Made by a program: the position numbers and the translations under genes. Shown here piece after piece: positions 1 through 6,965 of a stretch of DNA of 64,000 nt. How positions within the stretch are numbered: position 1 is the stretch's first letter; the number at the start of each line of letters is the position of its first letter. The notes beneath the pieces are model-generated. The model searched no databases, had not been told where the DNA came from, and saw only the letters and a program-made list of their open reading frames with translations. The stretch is taken from contig NZ_LMHS01000003.1 of NCBI RefSeq assembly GCF_001428485.1, positions 665,626 to 729,625 of the forward strand, in the 5' to 3' direction. This DNA comes from Microbacterium sp. Root180 (GTDB lineage Bacteria; Actinomycetota; Actinomycetes; Actinomycetales; Microbacteriaceae).

Positions 1-879
1 GCCAGCACCCGGCGCGGGGTATGGGTGGTCGATCTCGACGACGGCATGGCGCAACTGATCGCCACCCTCCCCGCCGCGATCGCCCACGCCATCCGCGACC
101 GGCTCACCCGGTTCGCGCACTCCGTGGTCGACGCGCGCCCGGCGCCCGGGCCGCCCGTGGCGGCGACGATCGACGCCGATCGCCACACGAGCGACGCCGA
201 TCGCCGCGCGGCCGAAGCCGCTCACCGCTCAGGCGACACCGATCACCGCACGGTCGAACAGGTCCGCGCCGATGTGCTCGCCGACCTGCTGCTCACGGCC
301 GATCCGACCGCCGCTCCCCGCTCTCCCCAACCGATCACCGCCGTCGTGCAAGTCGTCGTCCCAGTACTGACACTGCTCGGCGACCGCGACGGGACCGGCG
401 AGCCCGTCGAGCGCGCTGGCCCCGCCGGCCGCGCCGGTCCCGCGGAGCTCGCCGGCCGAGCCCCGATCGACACGGCAACGGCGCGACACCTCGCCGGCAG
501 CGCACCAGGTTGGGACCGCATCCTCACCCACCCCGTCACCGGTACCGTCCTCGCCGTGGACCGCTACCGGCCCAGCGAACAGCAGCGCCGACACCTGCGC
601 GCCCGCGACGAACGATGCCGATTCCCCGGCTGCCGGATGCCGGTGCACCGATGCGACGTGGATCACACCACCGATGCCGCGCTCGGCGGCGCCACCTCGA
701 CGTGCAACCTCGCCCACCTCTGCCGCCGGCACCACTCCCTCAAGCACGCCACCGACTGGACCGTCACGCAACGGTCTGACGGGACCCTCGAATGGACCAG
801 CCCCACCGGCCGAGTCCACCTCGACCACCCACCCAGCACCGTCCGCTTCCGCGCCAGCAGCGACCCACCTCCGTTCTAG
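1..879 (+). CDS. DUF222/HNH endonuclease-domain protein, 5' partial
   Basis: The reading frame is open to the window edge, so the N-terminus lies outside; the GTG at 25 is probably internal because the residues before it (VWVV) fit the family. The C-terminal third is an HNH nuclease domain: a CRFPGC knuckle, a CDVDH metal/catalytic motif, then a LCRRHHSLKH segment. Proteins with an N-terminal DUF222 and C-terminal HNH domain are abundant multicopy genes in Microbacteriaceae; their biological role is not established. The 3' end, around the codons for DPPPF and stop, is repeated 125 bp downstream, suggesting recombination with another family member. Confidence 0.85.
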   Translation, partial: ASTRRGVWVVDLDDGMAQLIATLPAAIAHAIRDRLTRFAHSVVDARPAPGPPVAATIDADRHTSDADRRAAEAAHRSGDTDHRTVEQVRADVLADLLLTADPTAAPRSPQPITAVVQVVVPVLTLLGDRDGTGEPVERAGPAGRAGPAELAGRAPIDTATARHLAGSAPGWDRILTHPVTGTVLAVDRYRPSEQQRRHLRARDERCRFPGCRMPVHRCDVDHTTDAALGGATSTCNLAHLCRRHHSLKHATDWTVTQRSDGTLEWTSPTGRVHLDHPPSTVRFRASSDPPPF

Positions 880-984
880 CCGAGGGCGAGGATCCTCGGC
901 GACGGATCGCGCGTGGGCCCGGGCCCAGGCGACGCGTCGCCAGGCAGGCCGGACGCGGGCGCTCGGCTCGGAAATTGCGAAGCC

Positions 985-1005
985 GCGACCCACCGCCGTT
1001 CTAGC
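985..1005 (+). repeat. Vestigial copy of the HNH gene 3' end
   Basis: These 21 bases match 860-880, the end of the HNH gene including its TAG stop, at 20 of 21 positions. Read in the matching frame it again ends DPPPF-stop. It is probably the remnant of a second HNH-family gene end or a local duplication. Confidence 0.6.
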
Positions 1006-1009
1006 GGGT

Positions 1010-1073
1010 CAGCGACTCAGCGACTCAGCCGCTCCGCGAATCAGCCGCTCCGCGACTCAGCGGCTCAGCGGCT
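1010..1073. repeat. Octamer tandem repeat array
   Basis: Eight consecutive 8-base units related to CAGCGACT (variants CAGCCGCT, CCGCGAAT, CCGCGACT, CAGCGGCT) run directly up to the stop codon of the minus-strand DUF2207 gene at 1073-1075. It lies between two convergent genes, and variable copy number is plausible. Confidence 0.75.
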
Positions 1074-2869
1074 CAGACCCCGCCGCCACCACCACCGCCA
1101 CCGCCGCCGCCGGCGGATCCGCCGCCGCTCGAACCGCCCGACGTCGACGAGGAAGAGGCGGTGCTCGCCGACAGCGTCGAGATGCCCGCCGAGAACGACG
1201 AGGCATCGAACCCGCCCGAGCCCGCGTACCAGACGGGTGACGCGCCGGGGCCGTAGAGCACCGCGAGCTCCCTCGCCCAGTCCTTCTCCTGACCGAACAC
1301 CACGGCGTACGGCAGCAGCGCCTCGTACAGGCGCAGGACCATGCGCCGGTCGGTGGTGTCGATCTGCACGCGCTCCGCGCCCTGTGGCGACTGGAGCATG
1401 CGGATGCGATCGGCCTCAGCCCACTCGATGAACTCCTTCAGACCCAGCAGATGGTCGCGGGTCTCGGCACCGAGTGCGGTCAGCGGCTTCCGCGCCACCA
1501 GGCCGCCGACGACGATCGTCGCCGGCACCGCGCCCACGATCAGCAGGATCGGCACGAGCGGATTCACCATTCCGTCGAGAGCGGCGAAACCGGTCACGAA
1601 GATCAGCACCGCGGCCCCGATCGCCGCGAGGAACGGCCACACCCGCACGAGTACGGGCACCTCGCGTCGCAGCCGCCGGTTCACCAGCTCCTGATTGGCC
1701 GCCTTCAGGATCGACTGCGCCGCCGACGAGAAGCGCGTGTCCGTGCGACCGAACTCGAACTCTTCGCCCGGCACACCGTTCGGGAACAGGCCCTCCAGCA
1801 GCATCCGCCCGTCTCCATCGGCCTTCGACGGATCCACGAGCTGCGCCTTCAGCTTGGCCCCGCCCCAGAACTTGCGTTCGCCCTCGACGATGCGCAGGCT
1901 TCCGGCGACCGCCTGTTCGAGCACCTCGGCCGGGATCGCCTTGGTCGTGAGCCCGAGCATGACCGCGCCTTCGAGGGCGTCGACCATGCGCGGCGGCGTG
2001 TACTCGGCGATGATCACGGGCCGACCGGGGTCGTCGCGCAGATGGCGCCGGCGCACGATGAGAGCCCACGCGAGCGCCCCGACCATGCCCAGGGCCGACA
2101 GCAGCTGCAGCCACCCCCACGGCGACGCGAGATACGACGCGTCGAACTCCTCGAAGGTCGCGGGGTCGAACCCGATCGCGAGCGTCATCGTCTGGTACGC
2201 GAGCACGGGACCCGCGGATGCCTCGACCGCGGCGCCGCCGGACGCGATGGCGCATCGGACCGTCGAGCCCTCGTAGCCGACGTAGCACGCCTGTGCGCCG
2301 GTGAGCCCGTCGGCGACGTCGGGCGCCATGGTCACGCGCGCGGTGACCTGGCCGAACGGCTGCTGCCACTCGGTGCCGTTGACGTTCCAGAAGAACTCGT
2401 CGACGCCGGTGTCCTCGAAATGGCGCACGACGTTCTCGAGCGTGTAGGTGAAGACGTACGTCTGCCGGCCGTGCACGAAGTCGCCCGCGCGCGAGGTCAT
2501 GATGTAGTAGTCGTCGTCCGACTCGGCTTCCTCCTCGCGCGAGTTCCCCTCGCCGTCGGTGATCGACACCAGGCGAGGGTGCAGCGGAGCACCGAGGTAC
2601 GAGTCGGGAATCCGTCGCTGCATGCCGCGGTTCTGATCGAACTCCGGGAAGACCGCGACGAACGTCTCGGTCACGGTGAGCGTGCTGGTGCCGTCCTCTG
2701 CGCGGCCGAGCTCGTAGACGACGTCGAGGCTCTCGAACTCGAAGTCGTTCACATCGGCGAGCGCGCGAGGCATCGCTCCCCACACCACGGAGCCGACCGT
2801 CAGCACCACCGCGAGCGCGACCACGATGAGCGTGCGGGCGTGCGCGGCAACGGACGAGACTGTCCCCAT
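1073..2869 (-). CDS. DUF2207 domain-containing membrane protein
   Basis: This is a 598-residue protein with an N-terminal signal or membrane segment (about residues 10-38), an extracytoplasmic DUF2207 domain beginning with the FEFESLDVVYEL strand and the QNRGMQRRIPDSY motif, one transmembrane helix near residue 250, a cytoplasmic part, and a pair of helices near 400-450. The tail is serine- and glycine-rich and ends in a run of glycines, typical of this family. Function is unknown; the family is anchored in the envelope. The ATG is preceded at exactly six bases by TAGGCT, so the mRNA is probably leaderless. It diverges from the MarR gene. Confidence 0.85.
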   Translation of the reverse strand: MGTVSSVAAHARTLIVVALAVVLTVGSVVWGAMPRALADVNDFEFESLDVVYELGRAEDGTSTLTVTETFVAVFPEFDQNRGMQRRIPDSYLGAPLHPRLVSITDGEGNSREEEAESDDDYYIMTSRAGDFVHGRQTYVFTYTLENVVRHFEDTGVDEFFWNVNGTEWQQPFGQVTARVTMAPDVADGLTGAQACYVGYEGSTVRCAIASGGAAVEASAGPVLAYQTMTLAIGFDPATFEEFDASYLASPWGWLQLLSALGMVGALAWALIVRRRHLRDDPGRPVIIAEYTPPRMVDALEGAVMLGLTTKAIPAEVLEQAVAGSLRIVEGERKFWGGAKLKAQLVDPSKADGDGRMLLEGLFPNGVPGEEFEFGRTDTRFSSAAQSILKAANQELVNRRLRREVPVLVRVWPFLAAIGAAVLIFVTGFAALDGMVNPLVPILLIVGAVPATIVVGGLVARKPLTALGAETRDHLLGLKEFIEWAEADRIRMLQSPQGAERVQIDTTDRRMVLRLYEALLPYAVVFGQEKDWARELAVLYGPGASPVWYAGSGGFDASSFSAGISTLSASTASSSSTSGGSSGGGSAGGGGGGGGGGGV

Positions 2870-2875
2870 GCGCTC

Positions 2876-2881
2876 AGCCTA
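2876..2881 (-). promoter_or_regulatory. -10 hexamer of leaderless DUF2207 gene
   Basis: TAGGCT on the minus strand, six bases before the ATG at 2869. The same spacing recurs at several other genes in this window, consistent with transcription starting at the start codon. Confidence 0.55.
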
Positions 2882-2912
2882 AGGGTTCGACTTTGGCCCT
2901 ACTCTTGTCGCT

Positions 2913-3353
2913 ATGACCGATCGACGGCTGGCCATCGACGCGTGGGAAAGCCTGTTCCGCGCGCAGCACGAGGTCTTCGACGACATCAACGACGACTTCG
3001 ACGAAGAGACGCTCAGTCAGGCCGAGTACGACGTCCTTCTCACGGTGACCCGCGGCCAGGACATGACCGCGCGCCTGCGCGACGTCACCGCGAACATGCT
3101 GATCAGCCAGCCGAGCGTCTCGCGCCTCGTCGACCGCATGGCGGTGCGCGGCCTCATCGCGAAGTGCGCGGATCCCGACGACGGGCGTGGCGCGCTGGTG
3201 CGGGCCACGGATGCCGGAGCCGGTCTCTTCCGCCGGCTCGCGAGCGCGCACGGACGCGCGATCGCCGAGCGGATGTCGCTGCTCAGCGACGACGAGCTCA
3301 CCCAGCTGCGCGACCTCACTGCAAAGCTGCGCAAGAAGCAGCCCGACTGCTGA
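2913..3353 (+). CDS. MarR family transcriptional regulator
   Basis: A 146-residue winged-helix regulator. The recognition region (about residues 50-85) contains LRDVTANMLISQPSVSRLVD, followed by the wing with DPDDGRGALVRATDAG, the usual MarR arrangement. A C-terminal helix (RDLTAKLRKK) would form the dimer interface. MarR proteins usually repress a neighbouring gene and release DNA on ligand binding; the divergent DUF2207 gene and the ABC exporter beyond are possible targets, but no clear operator was identified. TACTCT lies seven bases before the ATG, so this too may be leaderless. Confidence 0.85.
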   Translation: MTDRRLAIDAWESLFRAQHEVFDDINDDFDEETLSQAEYDVLLTVTRGQDMTARLRDVTANMLISQPSVSRLVDRMAVRGLIAKCADPDDGRGALVRATDAGAGLFRRLASAHGRAIAERMSLLSDDELTQLRDLTAKLRKKQPDC

Positions 3354-3383
3354 CCTTGTTCGCGGGCACCGCACCCGCCTCGA

Positions 3384-4118
3384 TCAGGGGGTGCGTCGGC
3401 GGAGCGTGAGCGAGGCGAGGATCAGCGAGCCCAGCAGGAACGCCGCCACGATCAGGAGCGGGCCGTACACGTCCCAGCCCTCGTCCCCGGCGGTGACGGC
3501 GTTGATGGCGTCGATCGCGTAACTCAGCGGCAGCCAGTTGCTGATCGCCTCGAGCGCCGGGGGCATCTCGTCACGCGGCATGAACAGTCCGCCGAGGAGG
3601 ATCTGCGGGAAGACGATGAGCGGCATGAACTGCACAGCCTGGAACTCGGTGCGCGCGAAGGCGCTCGCGAGCAGTCCGAGCGCCATGCCGAGCACGGCAT
3701 CCGTGACCGCCACCAGCCCGAGCTGCCACACTGGACCCTCGGTGTCGAGACCGCACACCCACACGGCGAACGACACGGTCACGACCGCCTGCAGCATCGC
3801 CATGAGCCCGAAGGCGATGGCGTAGCCGACGATGAAGTCGGCCTTGCCGAGCGGGGTCGTCATGAGCCGCTCGAGCGTCCCCGAGCGCCGCTCGCGGAGC
3901 GTCGTGATCGAGGTGATGAGGAACATGATGATGAACGGGAAGAGCGCCAGGATCGGCGGCCCGTAGATGTCGAAGACGCCGTCCTGCTCGCTGAACAGCC
4001 ATGCGAACAGGCCGACCAGGAGGCTCGGTGCGACGAGCATGAGTGCGATGGAGCGCGGATCGTGGCTCAGCTGGCGCAGCACGCGCGCGGCTGTGGCGAG
4101 AGTGCGGACGCCGTTCAT
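3384..4118 (-). CDS. ABC-2 type transporter permease
   Basis: A 244-residue integral membrane subunit with about six hydrophobic segments, including the SIALMLVAPSLLVGLFAWLF helix and a central TLRERRSGTLERLMTTPLGK loop characteristic of ABC-2 (DrrB/NodJ-like) exporters. The longer upstream frame is a shadow of the ATPase; the start at 4118 is chosen because its ATG overlaps the ATPase stop (ATGA, 4115-4118), indicating translational coupling. It should form a drug- or lipid-type exporter with the ATPase, probably induced through the upstream TetR. Substrate unknown. Confidence 0.9.
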   Translation of the reverse strand: MNGVRTLATAARVLRQLSHDPRSIALMLVAPSLLVGLFAWLFSEQDGVFDIYGPPILALFPFIIMFLITSITTLRERRSGTLERLMTTPLGKADFIVGYAIAFGLMAMLQAVVTVSFAVWVCGLDTEGPVWQLGLVAVTDAVLGMALGLLASAFARTEFQAVQFMPLIVFPQILLGGLFMPRDEMPPALEAISNWLPLSYAIDAINAVTAGDEGWDVYGPLLIVAAFLLGSLILASLTLRRRTP

Positions 4119-4894
4119 TCGGAGCCGTCCTCTCGCGCCGCGCGCCGGGTGGTCGGTGTGTGCCCCGCGCCCGCGACGTCGCGTTCGATAAGGGTCAGGA
4201 ACGCGGCATCCGGATCGGTCTGCCCGGTGTCGGAGAGGAGACCGGTGGGAGTCGTGTCGGCGATGATCCGGCCGGCCCGCATGAGGATCAGCCGATCGCA
4301 GCGCAGCGCCTCGTCCATGACGTGGCTGCTGACGACGATCGTGGCGCCGTCGGCCGCGAGCCCGCGGAAGAGATCCCACAGCTCGGCCCGCAGCACGGGG
4401 TCCAGTCCGACGGTGGGCTCATCGAGCGCGAGGAGCTCGGGACTGCCCAGCATCGCGACGGCCAGCGAGACGCGGCTCTCCTGGCCACCACTGAGCGAAT
4501 CGACCGTCTGGCGCGCCTGACCACTGAGCCCGACCTGGTCGATGACGCGCTCGACATCCGATCGCGGTGCACCGATGATGCGCGCGAAGTAGCGGAGGTT
4601 CTGCTCGATCGTCAGGTCGCCGTACACCGACGCGGCCTGCGTGTCGTAGGCCACGCGGCGGCGCTGCGTCGACGTGCCCGCGGGGTCGCCCAGCACGGTC
4701 ACCGTGCCCCCGGCCACCTTCTGCACGCCGACGATCGACCGCATGAGCGTCGTCTTGCCGCATCCGGACGGCCCCATGAGGCCGGTGATCTGGCCGCGCG
4801 GGATGTCGAAGTCGAGGCTGGTGAACACCTCGGTCGTGCCGCGCTTGACGTGCAGGCCACGGACCTCCACGGCGCTCGCCGGCAATTTATTCAT
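4115..4894 (-). CDS. ABC transporter ATP-binding protein (exporter type)
   Basis: A 259-residue ATPase with Walker A GPSGCGKTT, signature SLSGGQESRVSLA, Walker B LLALDEPTVGLDP and the H-loop VSSHVMDEA; a DrrA/CcmA-type subunit. A TTG start at 4933 is possible in frame, but that TTGACC reads better as a -35 box, and the ATG at 4894 falls just behind a matching -10. The start codon lies inside an 18-bp perfect palindrome, so the mRNA leader is only a few bases and a bound repressor would cover the initiation site. The ATPase pairs with the permease it overlaps. Substrate unknown. Confidence 0.88.
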   Translation of the reverse strand: MNKLPASAVEVRGLHVKRGTTEVFTSLDFDIPRGQITGLMGPSGCGKTTLMRSIVGVQKVAGGTVTVLGDPAGTSTQRRRVAYDTQAASVYGDLTIEQNLRYFARIIGAPRSDVERVIDQVGLSGQARQTVDSLSGGQESRVSLAVAMLGSPELLALDEPTVGLDPVLRAELWDLFRGLAADGATIVVSSHVMDEALRCDRLILMRAGRIIADTTPTGLLSDTGQTDPDAAFLTLIERDVAGAGHTPTTRRAAREDGSE

Positions 4895-4906
4895 CACGTG
4901 ATGAAT
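4889..4906. promoter_or_regulatory. 18-bp palindromic operator over the ABC start codon
   Basis: ATTCATCACGTGATGAAT is a perfect palindrome. It covers the ATPase ATG (4892-4894) and touches the -10 box. The adjacent TetR gene makes that protein the obvious candidate to bind here; the pairing is inferred. Confidence 0.7.
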
Positions 4907-4933
4907 TATTCGCCCCTCGCCGCACGCGGTCAA
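4905..4933 (-). promoter_or_regulatory. Promoter of the ABC exporter operon
   Basis: On the minus strand, -35 TTGACC (4928-4933) and -10 AATAAT (4905-4910) are separated by exactly 17 bases. It sits in the 66-base gap after the TetR stop codon. Confidence 0.65.
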
Positions 4934-4960
4934 GGCCCCGTGCCCTTCCCGGCGAGAGTG

Positions 4961-5575
4961 TCAGTCGAAGAGGTAGCGCTGGACGGTCGGGCCGACGCGT
5001 TCTACGAGGTCGTCGACGGATGCCTCGGCCAGGGCGGGCAGCCGGAGGACGTAGCGCGCGATCAGCATGCCGGCGATCTGCGACGCGGCCAGCGCGGCGC
5101 GCAGGTCGGCGTCGGGGGTGTCGAGCGATCGGGCGATGCGCGACAGCAGCTCGCGGGAGAGGTAGCCCGCCAGCAGCGGCGTCGTGAGCTTGTTGCCGAT
5201 CGCGCTGCGCAGCAGGACGACTCCGCGCCGGCGCACCTCGGGCTGCTCCCATGTCTCGAGGATGTACCGCATGATTCGCTCGCCGACCCGGTCGCGGGGC
5301 CCGGCGAGGATCTCGGGGAGCGCGAGGTCGGGCCGCATCGGCGCCTCGATGGTCTCGCCGAAGAGGTCGGCCTTGGTCCCGAAGTGGTGGTGGACGAGCG
5401 CGGAGTCCACACCGGCGCGGGCGGCGATCCCGCGGATCGTCGCCCCGTCGTAGCCGGCCTCGCCGAACTCCTCGACCGCGGCGGCGAGGATCCGGTCGCG
5501 CGCATCGGACTCCCCCGCGCGCGGCCGGCCGCGGCGCCGCTTCGGCGCGGGGACCACGTACTCCGCCACGCGCAC
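4961..5575 (-). CDS. TetR family transcriptional regulator of the ABC exporter
   Basis: A 204-residue regulator. After a basic KRRRGRPRAGE leader comes the TetR helix-turn-helix (about residues 25-70: ATIRGIAARAGVDSALVHHHF, with GTKADLF after it) and a helical ligand-binding domain. The listed GTG start (5575) has an alternative GTG two codons later (5569), which lies exactly six bases after a TAGGCT -10 and fits the leaderless pattern seen elsewhere, so the true protein may be two residues shorter. It lies directly upstream of, and co-directional with, the ABC exporter, and the intervening palindrome suggests it represses that operon. Confidence 0.9.
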   Translation of the reverse strand: MRVAEYVVPAPKRRRGRPRAGESDARDRILAAAVEEFGEAGYDGATIRGIAARAGVDSALVHHHFGTKADLFGETIEAPMRPDLALPEILAGPRDRVGERIMRYILETWEQPEVRRRGVVLLRSAIGNKLTTPLLAGYLSRELLSRIARSLDTPDADLRAALAASQIAGMLIARYVLRLPALAEASVDDLVERVGPTVQRYLFD

Positions 5576-5581
5576 AGCCTA
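5576..5581 (-). promoter_or_regulatory. -10 hexamer of the TetR gene
   Basis: TAGGCT on the minus strand, six bases before the GTG at 5569. It supports a leaderless start at the third codon of the long frame. Confidence 0.5.
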
Positions 5582-5604
5582 CGACCGCCCGGCCCTCCGC
5601 TCGT

Positions 5605-5661
5605 CGAGAGCGCACGAATGACCGTCCCCGACCGCCGGAATCGGTCATTCGTGCGTTCTCG
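5605..5661. repeat. 57-nt inverted repeat, variant copy (20-17-20)
   Basis: Arms 5605-5624 (CGAGAGCGCACGAATGACCG) and 5642-5661 pair at all 20 positions with one G-U, around a 17-base loop. It shares the CGAG...CCG ends and the exact dimensions of the elements at 28636 and 44012, but most of its stem sequence differs. It lies between the divergent TetR and ltrA genes. It has no T tract, so it is not a typical intrinsic terminator. Confidence 0.7.
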
Positions 5662-5707
5662 GCAAGCCCGGACTCGGGGACCGGTGGGCCGGGTGCCATG
5701 ATGAGCC

Positions 5708-6901
5708 ATGGCCTTCGGGATGACGCGCAACGTGATGCGGCCGACCGACTCTCCGCGGGCCGACCGGGTCACCTACGTCGAGCTGTTCTTCGACCTCGTG
5801 TTCGTCTTCGCCCTGACGCAGCTGTCGGCGTACCTCTACGAGAACCAGACGCCGATCGGCGTCCTGGAGGGCGTCATCATGGTGTGCGCCCTGTGGTGGG
5901 CCTGGGTCTCGACCACCTGGGTCACGAACTGGCTCGATCCGGCGAAGCTTCCGGTGCGGGGCGCCGTCATCGCACTGGCCTTCGTCGCCCTCGTGCTCAG
6001 TGTGTCGATCGCCGAGGCGTTCGGCGATCGCGCCTGGGCGTTCGCGATCGCCTACGTCGTCCTGCAGGTGGGCCGGACCGGGTTCATCGTGTGGGCGACC
6101 GCGCGCCAGGACCATGCCATCTCGCAGGACTTCGTGCGGGTGCTGGTCTGGACGGCGGCGGGAGGGGTGCTGTGGATCGTCGGCGCGCTGCTGCCGCTCC
6201 CCTGGCAGCTGCCGTTGTGGATCGCGGCCCTCGGGCTCGAGGTTCTCGGCACGGCGCTCGGGTTTCCCGTGCCGCGGCACGGGCGCGTGCTGATCAGCGC
6301 GTGGGACCTCTCCGGCCCTCACATCGCGGAGCGGACCGCCCTGTTCGTGCTGATCACCCTCGGCGAGAGCCTCCTGGTCACGGGCTTCGCCTTCACCGCG
6401 AAGGAGTCGTCGCCGGAGTCGATCATCGCGATGGCCTCGGCATTCGTCGCCGCCGCGGCCACCTGGTGGATCTACTTCGATCACGGCGAGCGGATCGGCT
6501 CCGAGGCGATCGAGGCATCCGACGAACCGGGCCGACTCGCCCGCACCGCCTACACCTGGATCCACCTCGCGATCATCGCCGGACTCGTGCTGCTCAGCGT
6601 CGGCGACAAGGAGGCGCTGTCGCATCCGCACGCCCACGGCCTCGCACCGAGCATCACGGTTCTCGGCGGCCCGCTGCTCTTCCTCACCGGCACCGTGCTG
6701 TTCCGCCGCAGGCTCGAGAAGCGGTGGCCGCGCCCACAGGTCGGCGGCGTGATCGCAGTGGTGGCGCTCGCCGTCGTCGCGCTCACCGTCGGCACCCTCG
6801 ACGTGCTGATGCTCACGGTGCTGGCGGCGCTGATCCTGGTGGCCGTGGCGATCGGCGAGACCGTCGGACGGGTCCGGCGCGGCCGCCGGGGCGGCGGGTA
6901 G
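5708..6901 (+). CDS. ltrA: Low temperature requirement protein A
   Basis: A 397-residue polytopic membrane protein with about ten hydrophobic segments. The N-terminal signature VTYVELFFDLVFVFALTQLS and the later TLGESLLVTG motif are diagnostic of the LtrA family, named from a Listeria gene needed for growth in the cold; its biochemical activity is unsettled. Length is normal. It ends in a short arginine/glycine-rich tail. It appears monocistronic, between the inverted repeat upstream and the convergent serine dehydratase gene. Confidence 0.9.
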   Translation: MAFGMTRNVMRPTDSPRADRVTYVELFFDLVFVFALTQLSAYLYENQTPIGVLEGVIMVCALWWAWVSTTWVTNWLDPAKLPVRGAVIALAFVALVLSVSIAEAFGDRAWAFAIAYVVLQVGRTGFIVWATARQDHAISQDFVRVLVWTAAGGVLWIVGALLPLPWQLPLWIAALGLEVLGTALGFPVPRHGRVLISAWDLSGPHIAERTALFVLITLGESLLVTGFAFTAKESSPESIIAMASAFVAAAATWWIYFDHGERIGSEAIEASDEPGRLARTAYTWIHLAIIAGLVLLSVGDKEALSHPHAHGLAPSITVLGGPLLFLTGTVLFRRRLEKRWPRPQVGGVIAVVALAVVALTVGTLDVLMLTVLAALILVAVAIGETVGRVRRGRRGGG

Positions 6902-6921
6902 CAGGGGTCCGCGAGAGCCGA

Positions 6922-6945
6922 CGCGAGGCCGCCCTCGCTCGTCTC
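6922..6945 (-). repeat. Vestigial duplicate of the sdaA 3' coding end
   Basis: These 24 bases are identical to 6987-7010 inside sdaA and would encode the same ETSEGGLA peptide on the minus strand, preceded by a partial match to the KYK region. The copy lies just past the real stop codon, at the end of the convergent ltrA gene. Confidence 0.7.
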
Positions 6946-6965
6946 GGAGTACATGTCGTCTCAGG

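Noticed and set aside
1010..1073. CRISPR-like array
   Set aside because: Units are 8 bases with no spacers and there are no cas genes; it is a simple tandem repeat.
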